From UBA1240 sp045599185 (lineage in GTDB: Bacteria > Spirochaetota > Spirochaetia > Treponematales > Treponemataceae), in the NCBI GenBank assembly GCA_045599185.1, contig JAZRVO010000001.1, forward strand, positions 1 to 42,571: a stretch of 42,571 bases of DNA. Reading direction: 5' to 3'. A program made the translations under genes and the position numbers. The notes beneath the pieces were generated by a model, which saw only the letters and a program-made list of their open reading frames with translations, did not search any database and was not told the origin of the DNA. Below are positions 1 through 8,378 of this stretch, piece by piece (positions within the stretch are counted from its first letter, which is position 1; each line of letters begins with the position of its first letter).

Positions 1-492
1 GATTGTTGTTTTACAAAAGATAATGAATGGTTCCGCTATAGAACAGCCGCTATTATTGTGGAAGAAGGCAGTGTTCTTTTTGTTCAAAGTTCTGGTTGTG
101 ACTATTTGTATACGGTTGGTGGTGGCGTTCATGTAAACGAAACTGCGGAAGAGTGCATAAAAAGGGAAGTTTTGGAAGAAACTGGAGTTCCTTATGAGGT
201 AGACCATCTGGCCGTAGTTTGTGAAAACTTTTTTACAGGACAGAATGGCGCCTTTGAAAATCTTCATTGTCATTGTCTGGAATTTTATTTTGTAATGAAA
301 AGTCGTGGTTCCAAAAAGTTGGGAGATGTAACTTCCATAAATGCGGACGGCGACAAAGAGATTATGACCTGGGTGCCAATAGAAGAGTTTAAGAATACAA
401 ATATTAAGCCTTCTTTTTTATGCGACAGAATTCAGGAAATTATAGAAAGTAAAAATATTTTGCATATAGTTTCTGATAAAGATAAAAATTAA
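1..492 (+). CDS. NUDIX hydrolase, 5' end cut by the window edge
   Basis: The reading frame is open from base 1 and reads DCCFTKDNEWFRYRTAAIIV before the GTG at 58, so the gene starts outside the window and 58 is not its real start. A complete Nudix box, G-x5-E-x7-REVLEETGV, begins at the GGG that follows LYTV (about bases 115-185); this loop binds the divalent metal and catalyses hydrolysis of a nucleoside diphosphate linked to another moiety. The substrate cannot be told from sequence. The hydrophobic strand before the box (AAIIVEEGSVLFVQ) is the usual first beta strand of the fold. The stop codon at 490-492 overlaps the stop codon of the convergent regulator gene, so the two genes meet with no space for separate terminators. 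Confidence 0.85.
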   Translation, partial: DCCFTKDNEWFRYRTAAIIVEEGSVLFVQSSGCDYLYTVGGGVHVNETAEECIKREVLEETGVPYEVDHLAVVCENFFTGQNGAFENLHCHCLEFYFVMKSRGSKKLGDVTSINADGDKEIMTWVPIEEFKNTNIKPSFLCDRIQEIIESKNILHIVSDKDKN

Positions 493-1163
493 TGACATGC
501 AATATAAACATCCATGGTTTCGCTGTCGGTTTCGAAGCAGGGAATGACGTCCTTTTCGTCGTGGTCCCAGCCGTTTACTTTCATGTAATCCATTAAGGTG
601 CGGTAGGCGCCGGGAATTGTTACGAATGGATTTTCAAAAGGGCGTTCAATGTGGATTGCGGCGTAGTTGTGGTCGCCCTGTTGATGGATTTCCAGTTTCT
701 TGTTGGCAGGTTCAACGGTTTCTGATAAAACTAGAGCGGCCGTGTAACCGTGCATGTGGTAAATATTAATTTGTTCGGGAGAAAGGAACGGGAAATCCCA
801 GCCAATCACCTTTGGATTTTCGATGCCCATTTCTATTGCATAATTGCGAACTCTGTCCAAGGCATCATCTTCGGGATTTGTACTTAAAACTGTGTGGGCG
901 ATGTAGCGGAAACCCTTTACCATTTCTATGCGAAGGTTGGAATATTTTTCATCCGGTACAGACATTTCATCTCTGAAAAGATTATCCAGCGTGCAGTTAA
1001 AGATTTTGCAAAGTTCAAGAGCTTTATCCATTTCTGGCATTGCTTCATCAGTTTCCCATTTTGAAACAGTCTGACGGCTCACATCAAGTTTTTCTGACAA
1101 CCCTTCCTGTGTAAGATTTCTGTGCAATCTGCGTAAATATTGAAGATTTTTTCCAAAACTCAT
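489..1163 (-). CDS. XRE-type regulator with GyrI-like effector domain
   Basis: The protein has 224 residues. Residues about 7-62 form an XRE/HTH_3 DNA-binding domain, with the recognition helix in DVSRQTVSKWETDE. The remainder (about 75-224) resembles a GyrI-like small-molecule-binding (AraC effector-binding) domain: it includes an aromatic-rich stretch near YHMHGY and ends in a DVYIACH strand. Such proteins usually sense a hydrophobic or cationic ligand and control a small efflux or detoxification unit. The start is supported by an AGGAG nine bases upstream of the ATG at 1161-1163. A near-perfect palindrome at 1192-1209 sits just upstream and probably mediates autoregulation. The domain assignment of the C-terminal half is inference from overall pattern; the HTH is clear. 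Confidence 0.8.
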   Translation of the reverse strand: MSFGKNLQYLRRLHRNLTQEGLSEKLDVSRQTVSKWETDEAMPEMDKALELCKIFNCTLDNLFRDEMSVPDEKYSNLRIEMVKGFRYIAHTVLSTNPEDDALDRVRNYAIEMGIENPKVIGWDFPFLSPEQINIYHMHGYTAALVLSETVEPANKKLEIHQQGDHNYAAIHIERPFENPFVTIPGAYRTLMDYMKVNGWDHDEKDVIPCFETDSETMDVYIACH

Positions 1164-1191
1164 AAGGTTTAACTCCTGTTAATGTGTTTTC

Positions 1192-1209
1192 TTTGCAACG
1201 CGTTGTAAA
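1192..1209 (-). promoter_or_regulatory. palindromic operator upstream of the XRE gene
   Basis: TTTGCAACGCGTTGTAAA is an 18-bp inverted repeat with one mismatched pair and a perfect CAACGCGTTG core (1196-1205). It lies 29 bp upstream of the regulator start codon and just downstream of a TATATT that could serve as the -10 on the minus strand. Position and symmetry fit an autoregulatory site for the dimeric XRE protein; binding itself is inference. Confidence 0.5.
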
Positions 1210-1359
1210 ATGAATATAGCATACAAGCCGAGTAGAGACTAACAATCTGCAATTGCTTTTTAGCCAAAGTATGCAACTTGAAGTTGCGGGGGGTGTGAGT
1301 TTTTTGATAAATTGATTTGAAATTCATTGGAAACTAAAGATTGAAGTGTTAAATTATAA

Positions 1360-1521
1360 AAGTATGTTCGGACACGAGGCTTTGGAGAACTGGGGTGTGA
1401 GTGGCAACTGGCTTACCGGTTTTTTCTCCTCGGTTTCTATGGGCTTTATATTGCCGCAGGATTCTCAGATATGATTGATGGAACAATTGCACGGAAAACT
1501 AAAACAGAAAGTGCATTTTAG
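1360..1521 (+). pseudogene. remnant of a CDP-alcohol phosphatidyltransferase gene
   Basis: A short open stretch without a start codon contains the family signature DMIDGTIAR (D-x2-D-G-x2-A-R), preceded by a hydrophobic segment (FFLLGFYGLYIAAGFS). It is followed after KTKTESAF by a stop at 1519-1521, where intact proteins continue with G-x3-D-x3-D. Only the first half of the catalytic motif and one membrane segment remain; the N-terminus and the rest of the protein are missing. It is not a copy of the intact family member at the right end of the window, whose motif reads DFLDGFYAR. The piece lies in a 610-bp gene-poor interval next to dispersed repeats, which fits decay in an accessory region. 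Confidence 0.6.
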
Positions 1522-1618
1522 AGCGTTTTTAAGGTTTTAACGAGAATTCAACTTATGATTGAATTGTATTTTCAAATGCCCATCTACGGTTATTGTTATC
1601 TGCTGGAAAGGTAAACTA

Positions 1619-1696
1619 TTAGGTTCAATTTTGAATTTTCTGTAAAATGCCAAAAGGCTGTTTTGGAACCATCTTATATAAACTTGGCATTTGGCC
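1619..1696 (+). repeat. dispersed TIR-type repeat, copy A
   Basis: The copy starts AGGTTCAATTTTGAATTTT and ends ATATAAACTTGGCATTTGGCCTG; the ends are imperfect inverted repeats and the same end sequences recur at 2200, 17344, 22057 and 29101. The interior holds a small hairpin (GCCAAAAGGC). It lies upstream of the VOC gene, in the same orientation as copy B downstream of it. The rest of 1164-1773 shows only the operator and the pseudogene fragment listed separately. Confidence 0.65.
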
Positions 1697-1773
1697 TGTT
1701 ATAAAGCTATAAAATTATATGCTGGACAGTATTAAAGTTAGTATTTTTATAAATTAACGAGGAGGATAATAAA

Positions 1774-2199
1774 ATGGATAAAACTAAATATAGCCTGTCA
1801 AATAAATCAATCTTTACTAATGTAGATTGCATCTCCATGTATGTTGACAACCTGGATAAAGGAATTGATTTCTATGTAAATAAATTAGGACTTAAACTTT
1901 TATGGAGGATAGAAAATTCATGCGGTCTTGGAATGAGTAATGATATTACAGAGGTAGTTCTTTGCACTGATAAGAATCCGATGGTGGATTTTAAAGTAGA
2001 ATCGGTTGAAGAATCTGTTAGCCATTTTGTTGAAGCAGGTGGCAAAATTGAATATGGTCCATTTGAAATTAACATCGGAAAATGTGCAGTGCTAATCGAC
2101 CCGTGGGGAAATAAGTTTTGCATATTGGATATGACAAAAGGGACATACGATACTGATGAAAATGGAAATGTGACAGGCGTATCAAAGAAAGATAATTAA
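1774..2199 (+). CDS. VOC-family (glyoxalase/bleomycin-resistance fold) protein
   Basis: This is a 141-residue single-module vicinal-oxygen-chelate protein. The N-terminal strand VDCISMYVDNLDKGIDFYVNKLGLKL and the C-terminal ILIDPWGNKFCILD pattern are typical of the paired beta-alpha-beta-beta-beta units. Two such units or a dimer build the metal- or ligand-binding cleft; whether this member is a lyase, dioxygenase or antibiotic-binding protein cannot be said. The start is clear: GAGGAGG lies eight bases upstream of the ATG. The gene is monocistronic and bracketed by dispersed repeat copies; copy B begins at the very base after the stop codon. Base composition is more AT-rich than the uronate genes to its right, compatible with acquisition. 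Confidence 0.8.
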   Translation: MDKTKYSLSNKSIFTNVDCISMYVDNLDKGIDFYVNKLGLKLLWRIENSCGLGMSNDITEVVLCTDKNPMVDFKVESVEESVSHFVEAGGKIEYGPFEINIGKCAVLIDPWGNKFCILDMTKGTYDTDENGNVTGVSKKDN

Positions 2200-2242
2200 T
2201 AGGTTCAATGTTGAGTTTTATATAAACCCTGCATTCGGCCTG
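2200..2242 (+). repeat. dispersed TIR-type repeat, copy B (short)
   Basis: TAGGTTCAATGTTGAGTTTT followed by ATATAAACCCTGCATTCGGCCTG: both ends of the family are directly joined with no interior. It begins immediately after the VOC stop codon. Comparison with the long copies at 22057 and 29101 suggests an internally deleted derivative. Confidence 0.65.
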
Positions 2243-2277
2243 ATAGAAAATATTTAAGTTTTTCTTGTTTAAAACGT

Positions 2278-2322
2278 AAAAGCGGCAGGTAAAAATATTT
2301 CAGCTGTTTTATGCTTGCCGCA
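2278..2322 (+). terminator. probable terminator-like hairpin after the VOC gene
   Basis: AAGCGGCA at the left pairs with TGCCGC at 2315-2320 around an AT-rich loop. The loop contains GTAAAAATATTTCAG (2289-2303), a 15-mer also found exactly at 21761-21775 in the gene-free region right of feoAB. No long T-run follows, so termination is uncertain. Confidence 0.3.
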
Positions 2323-2375
2323 TTCAAGTTGCAAAACTGCCCTTAAAATTCTTCTTCAAAACTCCTAAAAAAACT

Positions 2376-2431
2376 TGACAATTTGCAGGAATATTTTAAT
2401 ATGAATTAGATACTAGTATGCAAGTATACTA
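2376..2431 (+). promoter_or_regulatory. promoter and operator of the uronate catabolic unit
   Basis: TTGACA at 2376-2381 is a perfect -35; an AT-rich, weak -10 lies around 2398-2404. Directly downstream is the palindromic site ACTAGTATGCAAGTATACTA (2412-2431), in which TAGTAT and ATACTA are inverted arms. The identical 20-mer occurs at 13448-13467 beside the transporter promoter. A repressor bound here would overlap the transcription start region. The arm pattern resembles operators of GntR/FadR-type uronate regulators, but no such regulator is encoded in the window. Confidence 0.7.
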
Positions 2432-2457
2432 CTTTTAAACCCTTTCAGGAAAACATA

Positions 2458-4161
2458 ATGCAAAAACAGGACTTGCGTGCGCCCAAAGACGCACTGGAAA
2501 AACGTTCGGGTTTTTACCTTTATAAAAACTTACAGATTCAGGCAACCCAGTTTTTAGACGGTGGCCGCCGCCAGGAAATTTATCTGGACAGCGGACGAAT
2601 TGCCAACGCTGCCAAATTAAACGGCAACATTACCGATGAAAACATTCTTAAAATGCTTATAAAAACCGAAGATTTCAAAAAACTGGTTTTCAGCATCGGC
2701 GTAAGCATAACTTCAGCCAATTCCGGCGATGTATTCAATTTTAAAATGGTGCATTACGGCAAAACAGACCCGTACAACAGCGGAACAAAAATTCAAACCG
2801 ACATAAGCGCAAACGGCGTAGAACAGATTATCCTGCTTAATCAGGTTGAATGGTCTGCCGACGACGACAAAATCGGGCAGTTCGCAATAACTTTCCCATC
2901 CGGACAGGATTTTGCCACGCTTTCAGTGCGGCTTTACCTTCAGGATGGTTTTTCAGCCCCGGCAGAAGAACCTGACGAAGTGCTGGATACGAACAGCCCG
3001 GCTTATGCCCAAATGATAGCAAAATCTCTGCTGAACGTGGGAAACACGGCACGCTTTAAAAAAGCCGTGGAAAAAGCCCGCGCCGGAGAAGACGTGACGA
3101 TTGCCTACATTGGCGGTTCTATTACCCAGGGTGCAGGTGCCGTGCCAATCAATACCGAATGCTACGCATACCAGTCGTTTTTGGGTTTTACCCGGCTGTT
3201 TGCAAAAGATGAAAGCAAAATGCATTTTGTAAAAGCCGGTGCTGGCGGCACGTGTTCGGAACTGGGCTGCGTGCGCTACGAAAATGACGTTACCCGGAAC
3301 GGTGCAGTTTTGCCCGATTTGGTAATAGTTGAATATGCCGTAAACGACGAAGGCGACGAAACAAAAGGCGAATGCTACGAAGGACTTGTGCGCCATATAT
3401 GGAACAGCCCGAACAAACCGGCTGTAATTCTGCTTTTTGCAGTTTTTGCGGACAATTACACGCTGCAGGATCGTTTCATTCCTTTCGGCAATGCGTGCAG
3501 CCTGCCAATGGTAAGCCTTAAAAATGCAGTCTGCAACCAGTTTGAGAAAAACGCCGCAACAGGCCGGGTAATCAGCCGCCAGCTGTATTATTACGACATT
3601 TTTCACCCGTCCAACGCCGGGCATCGCGTTATGGCAGACTGCCTGATAAATTACTTTACAAACGCTGCGGCCGCGGCAAAAACTGAAGATTTGCCCCAGC
3701 TGCCAGTTTATAAAACCGATGAATTTGAAAAAGTGCAGATGTTTGACCGCAGCAATGCAGAAAAATTTGTACAGAACCTTCAAACTGGCGATTTTTCCCA
3801 CACCGATACGGACTTGCAGTGCGTAGAACGCAACCTTGACCGCAAAAGGTCGCCAATGTTTGCCAATAACTGGCAGTTTAATTCCTGCTGTGCCGGTGCA
3901 AAGCCTTTCAGCTTTCAAATAAACTGTGCGCTTTTGCTGCTTGTAATGAAAGATTCTGCAAGTGCAAGCGCGGCAAAAGTGAATGTTTTTGTAGACGACG
4001 AACTGGTGCGCACCCTTGACCCGCGGGAAATCGGCTGGACGCACTGCAACGCGTTAATAATTATTCGCCAAAAACAGGCAGCTTTGCACAATGTAAAAAT
4101 TGTGCCGGTTGGCGAAGGCGAAAAAAACGAGTTTACGATTTTGGGCTTTGGAAAGGTGTAA
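2458..4161 (+). CDS. cytoplasmic SGNH-type carbohydrate esterase
   Basis: This 567-residue protein has a central SGNH/GDSL hydrolase domain (about 195-410). The nucleophile is Ser221 in GGSITQG, the oxyanion-hole glycines lie in GAGGT (261-265), Asn296 is in EYAVND, and the catalytic pair is Asp380 and His383 in YDIFHPS. N-terminal (about 15-165) and C-terminal (about 430-567) beta-rich regions probably contribute to sugar binding. There is no signal peptide, so it acts in the cytoplasm. First place in an operon with GH115 and glucuronate enzymes suggests it removes acetyl groups from imported xylo-oligosaccharides; that role is inference. AGGA lies about seven bases before the ATG, and the stop is only five bases before the next gene. 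Confidence 0.85.
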   Translation: MQKQDLRAPKDALEKRSGFYLYKNLQIQATQFLDGGRRQEIYLDSGRIANAAKLNGNITDENILKMLIKTEDFKKLVFSIGVSITSANSGDVFNFKMVHYGKTDPYNSGTKIQTDISANGVEQIILLNQVEWSADDDKIGQFAITFPSGQDFATLSVRLYLQDGFSAPAEEPDEVLDTNSPAYAQMIAKSLLNVGNTARFKKAVEKARAGEDVTIAYIGGSITQGAGAVPINTECYAYQSFLGFTRLFAKDESKMHFVKAGAGGTCSELGCVRYENDVTRNGAVLPDLVIVEYAVNDEGDETKGECYEGLVRHIWNSPNKPAVILLFAVFADNYTLQDRFIPFGNACSLPMVSLKNAVCNQFEKNAATGRVISRQLYYYDIFHPSNAGHRVMADCLINYFTNAAAAAKTEDLPQLPVYKTDEFEKVQMFDRSNAEKFVQNLQTGDFSHTDTDLQCVERNLDRKRSPMFANNWQFNSCCAGAKPFSFQINCALLLLVMKDSASASAAKVNVFVDDELVRTLDPREIGWTHCNALIIIRQKQAALHNVKIVPVGEGEKNEFTILGFGKV

Positions 4162-4166
4162 AAAAA

Positions 4167-7076
4167 ATGGAAAACTTTTTTCTTGCAGATGCAAATGGCG
4201 CTGCTGATTTTGTAATAGAAAAAGATGCCTTCAGCGGCGTAAAAAAAATTGCCGCCATCGTGCAGAACGACCTTTTTCTGGTAAGCGGCCAGAAAAGCAG
4301 TTTAATTGAAATTGAAGAAACCGCAGCCCTTAACAGACCGTGCGTTTTTGTTGCAACACTGGGAAAAAGCAAGGTTTTAAACGCTTTGCAAAGCCAGAAC
4401 AAAATAAACATTCAGCCCCTTGCCGGCAAAAACGAATGTTACGGCTGGTTTTTTGTAAAAGACCTGTTTAACAACGGCAGCAAAACGCCAAGTTTAGTAA
4501 TTGCCGGCAGCGACAAGCGGGGAACAATTTACGGTCTGTTTAAAATTTCAAAACTTATGAAAGTTTCGCCTTACGTAAACTGGGCAAAAATTATGCTGCC
4601 AAAAAGCCAGTCCGTACAAATTACAGCCGAAGATTTGGAAATTTCTGAGCCGCCGGCCGTAAAATACCGCGGCTTTTTCATCAACGACGAATGGCCTGCT
4701 TTTGGCACCTGGGCAACAAAAAACTTTGGCGGCGTAAATGCAAAACTTTACGCCAATGTTTTTGAACTTCTGCTTCGCTTTAAGGGCAATTATTTGTGGC
4801 CTGCAATGTGGGCAAGCTGCTTTGCATGCGATGGTCCGGGGCTTGAAAGCGCAGAACTTGCAGACGAACTGGGCGTGGTAATGGGGCTTTCCCACCACGA
4901 ACCATGCCTGCGCCACGGCGAAGAATACAGCCACGTGCGCGGAAAAGATTCAATTTACGGCGATGCGTGGAATTTCTGGACTAATAAGGAAGGAATTACC
5001 CGGTTTTGGGAAGACGGCTTAAAGCGCAACGGACATTTGGAAAATGTAATTACGATTGGTATGCGCGGCGAACGCGATTCTACGATTTTGCAGAATGCCA
5101 CCCTTAAAGACAACATTGACCTTTTGAAAGACGTAATTACAACCCAGCACCGGCTTATAAAGGAAAACGTAAACGGCAACCTTGCCGAAGTTCCGCGAAT
5201 GCTGGCGCTTTACAAGGAAGTTGAACCGTTCTTTTACGGCGACGAAAATACGGAAGGCTTAAAAGAATGGTCTGAACTGGATGACGTTATTTTAATGCTC
5301 TGCGACGATAACCACGGCTATCTGCGCACCCTGCCGGATGAAAAAATGCGCGCTCATCCCGGCGGTTACGGCATGTACTACCATTTCGACTATCACGGCG
5401 ACCCGGTAAGCTACGAATGGACAAATTCCACCGACATTACGGAAGTTTGGGAACAGATGACCACCGCCTACGAATACGGCGTGCGTGATTTGTGGATTGT
5501 AAACGTTGGCGATTTGGGCTTGCAGGAATTTCCGCTGAATTTCTTTATGGATTTGGCTTTTGACTACAAGGACTGGGGCTTGAACGGCCGCAAAATTGGA
5601 AAAAGCGTAAAGGAAAGTTACACGCAGAACTGGGTTAACTATAATTTTGCCCATTATTTAAGCGAAGAAAACCAGAACCTGCTTTGCAGCGTGTTTAATT
5701 CGTACACCAAATTAAGCCACAACCGCCGCCCGGAACATTTAAACGACAAAGTTTTCAGCCCGTGCCATTTTAACGAAACGGAACGTCTGCTGCGTACATG
5801 GCAAAAAATTGAAGGCAATTTGGAAAAAGTTTGCAGCAGTTTGTCTGCCAGCTGCCCGAATGCGGACTTTTTTAAGTTTTTGGTAACATACAATGTTTTT
5901 GCAACTGCCAATTTGCACAAAATGTGGCTTTATACGGGGCTTAACCATTATTTTGCAGACCGCGGCCTTGTAATTGCCAACCAGATGGCACAAAAAGTAG
6001 AAGAATGTATGCAGATTGATGCTTCGCTGGCAAAAGAGCTGGATTTGGCGCAAAACGGAATGTGGTACGGTTTCAGCCACGCAAAGCACATTGGCTTTAA
6101 GCACTGGAACAGCGAAGAACGCCAGAATCCGGTTTTGTACAGGGTTCTGCCAAATGCAGACCCGATGCTGGTTTGCGGCATTGCCGAAAAGCGGGAATAT
6201 TCGCAGGGCGGAGACTGGACTGGAAAAACGCTGGTTCTGGACATGCAGAAAAACGGCAGCCAGTTTGAAGGCAAGTTTTACCTTGCTTCCTGCAGCAAGG
6301 GCGAAGTGCCGTATCAAATTGAATGGAATGATGCAGGCGTTTCAATTGAAGAAAACGCAGCCGGAAAAATTTGCGGCGCACTTAACGAAGAAACAAGCCT
6401 TAAGCTTTTTACCGTAAAATGCAGCGAAAAAACCGCAGAAAAATATTCCGCCGCCGGTTCTTCACCGCAGATTTGCGTAACCGGCCCTGAAGGAAAGCCG
6501 AAAATTGCACTTAATTTTGCAGCTCCGGCATACGGGGTAAAAAATGCAGAAGAATATACGGCAATTAACAATTGTGGTGATGCTAAGGCAATGCAAATTG
6601 CTGCTGTTGGCCGCGACAGTGACGGCATAAAGTTCCTGCCGCTTACCACCAATTTTGCAGCTTTGCCAGTGCAAAACCGGCCTTATGCCGAATATACTTT
6701 CAATTTTGCAGAAGATGCACGGCTGGAAGGAAGCGACGGAATTCTTCAGTTTTACCTTTTGCCGACCAACCCCTTTGCTAACGGGCAAAACTTGCAGCTT
6801 TGCTGCAGCGTGAACGGTGGAGAAGTGCAGGCTTTTGACATTCTGCCGGAAGTGTATGTTGTAGGCCACACGCCGGAATGGTGCGAAGGCGTGCTGAACC
6901 ACGTGCGGATTGTACAGGTTCCTGCGGCGCTAAAAACCGGAGAAAATGTGGTGCGTTTTTACGCATCTAGTCCGGGACTTGTGCTTGAAAAAATTGTAGC
7001 GGCCAAAAATGCAGAAGCTATTCCGTCTTCGTATTACGGACCGAAAGCCGGTATTGCAGCCGGTGCAGTTTGTTAA
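4167..7076 (+). CDS. GH115 xylan alpha-1,2-glucuronidase, cytoplasmic
   Basis: The 969-residue protein matches the glycoside hydrolase 115 family over its length. The catalytic part opens with KYRGFFINDEWP (about 166-177) and contains GNYLWPAMWAS, GLSHHEPCLRH and ITIGMRGERD blocks. C-terminal beta-sandwich regions follow from about residue 660. GH115 enzymes release (4-O-methyl)glucuronic acid from internal or terminal xylose residues. Described members are usually exported, but this one begins MENFFLADAN without a signal peptide. It is therefore predicted to work on oligosaccharides brought in by the ABC importer encoded downstream, replacing the GH67 enzyme used in Gram-positive aldouronate systems. 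Its SD (GGAAAGG) lies inside the end of the esterase gene, indicating translational coupling. Confidence 0.88.
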   Translation: MENFFLADANGAADFVIEKDAFSGVKKIAAIVQNDLFLVSGQKSSLIEIEETAALNRPCVFVATLGKSKVLNALQSQNKINIQPLAGKNECYGWFFVKDLFNNGSKTPSLVIAGSDKRGTIYGLFKISKLMKVSPYVNWAKIMLPKSQSVQITAEDLEISEPPAVKYRGFFINDEWPAFGTWATKNFGGVNAKLYANVFELLLRFKGNYLWPAMWASCFACDGPGLESAELADELGVVMGLSHHEPCLRHGEEYSHVRGKDSIYGDAWNFWTNKEGITRFWEDGLKRNGHLENVITIGMRGERDSTILQNATLKDNIDLLKDVITTQHRLIKENVNGNLAEVPRMLALYKEVEPFFYGDENTEGLKEWSELDDVILMLCDDNHGYLRTLPDEKMRAHPGGYGMYYHFDYHGDPVSYEWTNSTDITEVWEQMTTAYEYGVRDLWIVNVGDLGLQEFPLNFFMDLAFDYKDWGLNGRKIGKSVKESYTQNWVNYNFAHYLSEENQNLLCSVFNSYTKLSHNRRPEHLNDKVFSPCHFNETERLLRTWQKIEGNLEKVCSSLSASCPNADFFKFLVTYNVFATANLHKMWLYTGLNHYFADRGLVIANQMAQKVEECMQIDASLAKELDLAQNGMWYGFSHAKHIGFKHWNSEERQNPVLYRVLPNADPMLVCGIAEKREYSQGGDWTGKTLVLDMQKNGSQFEGKFYLASCSKGEVPYQIEWNDAGVSIEENAAGKICGALNEETSLKLFTVKCSEKTAEKYSAAGSSPQICVTGPEGKPKIALNFAAPAYGVKNAEEYTAINNCGDAKAMQIAAVGRDSDGIKFLPLTTNFAALPVQNRPYAEYTFNFAEDARLEGSDGILQFYLLPTNPFANGQNLQLCCSVNGGEVQAFDILPEVYVVGHTPEWCEGVLNHVRIVQVPAALKTGENVVRFYASSPGLVLEKIVAAKNAEAIPSSYYGPKAGIAAGAVC

Positions 7077-7208
7077 TGAAAATTTTTAGATTTAGGGTTT
7101 GAAAAACCTTAAAAGCGCCTGTTGGGGCTTAAGTTGTTAGCCAGCCTTAAACCGGCGCGTTTTCTATAAATTCTTTAATTAAAAAAGATTTTTTGAGGAG
7201 AAACAAAC

Positions 7209-8282
7209 ATGAACATGACTTTTCGCTGGTACGGAGAGGGCAACGACAGCGTTACCCTTGAACAGATTAGGCAGATACCCGGTGTAAAGGGAATTGTATG
7301 GGCTTTGCACAACAAGCAGCCGGGTGAAGTTTGGCAAAAAGAAGAAATTGCTGAAGTAAAAAAATCGCTGGACAAATACGGTTTCCACATGGACGTGGTT
7401 GAATCGCTGAATATTCACGATGACATAAAAATTGGTTTGCCCAGCCGCGACAAATACATTGAAAACTATAAGGAAAGCCTCCGCAATTTAAAGGAATTCG
7501 GGGTTAAAGTTGTTTGCTACAATTTCATGCCGGTTTTTGACTGGACACGCACCGATTTGTTTCATCCGCTGCCGGACGGTTCGACTGCGCTTTACTACGA
7601 CAAAAGCATGATTAAAGACGACCCGGAAGAAATGGCACAGTATATTCTTGAAAACTGCAAGGGCTATACCATGCCGGGCTGGGAACCTGAACGCATGAGC
7701 ACGCTTAAGGAACTTTTTGCCAAATATGCTGACGTTACAAAAGAAAAACTTTGGGCAAACTTAAAGTATTTCCTTGAAGCAATTATGCCAACCTGCGAGG
7801 AATGCGACATAAAAATGGCAATTCATCAGGACGATCCGCCGTGGGACATTTTCGGCCTGCCGCGCCTTCTTGTTGACGAACCTTCCGTTGACTACTTTTT
7901 GAAAATGGTAGACAACCCGTACAACTGCCTTACCCTGTGTTCCGGCTCGTTAAGTTCCAACCAGAATAACAATGTGGCACAAATTGTACGCAAGCACTGC
8001 AACCGCATTGCTTTTGCCCACATTCGCAACGTAAAGCACGACGAAAAAGGCAATTTCAGCGAAGCTTCCCACCGCGACTGCGACGGCGATACCGGCGTTT
8101 TGGAAATTGTACGTGCCTACCACGACTGCGGTTTTACAGGCTACGTGCGCCCAGACCACGGCCGCCACATCTGGGGCGAAAAATGCCGTCCGGGCTACGG
8201 GCTTTACGACCGTGCTTTGGGCATAATGTACCTTTTGGGCATTTGGGACACCCTTGAACGCCTTGCCCCGATTGGCAAGTAA
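7209..8282 (+). CDS. uxuA: D-mannonate dehydratase
   Basis: The protein has 357 residues and opens MNMTFRWYGEGNDSVTLEQI, a typical UxuA N-terminus, followed by GVKGIVWALH and the conserved HQDDPPW segment near residue 205. The enzyme is a metal-dependent TIM barrel that dehydrates D-mannonate to 2-keto-3-deoxy-D-gluconate (KDG). GAGGAG is placed nine bases before the ATG. It follows the GH115 gene after 132 bp that contains a weak bulged hairpin (AAAAGCGCC with GGCGCGTTTT, about 7111-7163) but no clear terminator or new promoter, so co-transcription with the upstream genes is likely. Its substrate is produced by the UxuB-type reductase two genes downstream. Confidence 0.95.
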   Translation: MNMTFRWYGEGNDSVTLEQIRQIPGVKGIVWALHNKQPGEVWQKEEIAEVKKSLDKYGFHMDVVESLNIHDDIKIGLPSRDKYIENYKESLRNLKEFGVKVVCYNFMPVFDWTRTDLFHPLPDGSTALYYDKSMIKDDPEEMAQYILENCKGYTMPGWEPERMSTLKELFAKYADVTKEKLWANLKYFLEAIMPTCEECDIKMAIHQDDPPWDIFGLPRLLVDEPSVDYFLKMVDNPYNCLTLCSGSLSSNQNNNVAQIVRKHCNRIAFAHIRNVKHDEKGNFSEASHRDCDGDTGVLEIVRAYHDCGFTGYVRPDHGRHIWGEKCRPGYGLYDRALGIMYLLGIWDTLERLAPIGK

Positions 8283-8301
8283 CAAAAACGCAAAAAATGT
8301 G

Positions 8302-8339
8302 CAGCAGAAAACTGGAATTTTAAATTCAGTTTTTTGCTG
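8302..8339 (+). other. intercistronic stem-loop between uxuA and uxaC
   Basis: CAGCAGAAAACTGGA pairs with TTCAGTTTTTTGCTG (14 of 15 positions) around an AATTTTAAA loop. No long T-run follows directly, so it may stabilise or help process the polycistronic mRNA rather than end it; partial termination is possible. Confidence 0.45.
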
Positions 8340-8378
8340 TTTAAAAATAAACTTGAAAATTAATGCAAGAGAAAGTTT

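Noticed and set aside
1372..1476. Short ATG-initiated frame in the pseudogene region
   Set aside because: The alternative frame carries the CDP-alcohol phosphatidyltransferase signature; this one encodes nothing recognisable.
2953..4044. 363-codon open frame on the minus strand opposite the esterase gene
   Set aside because: It is a shadow of a GC-biased third-position pattern in the real gene. The product has no recognisable domain and the plus-strand protein shows all SGNH motifs.
7111..7163. Terminator between the GH115 gene and uxuA
   Set aside because: The AAAAGCGCC/GGCGCGTTTT stem has a bulge, a long loop and no T-run beyond four bases, so read-through is more likely.
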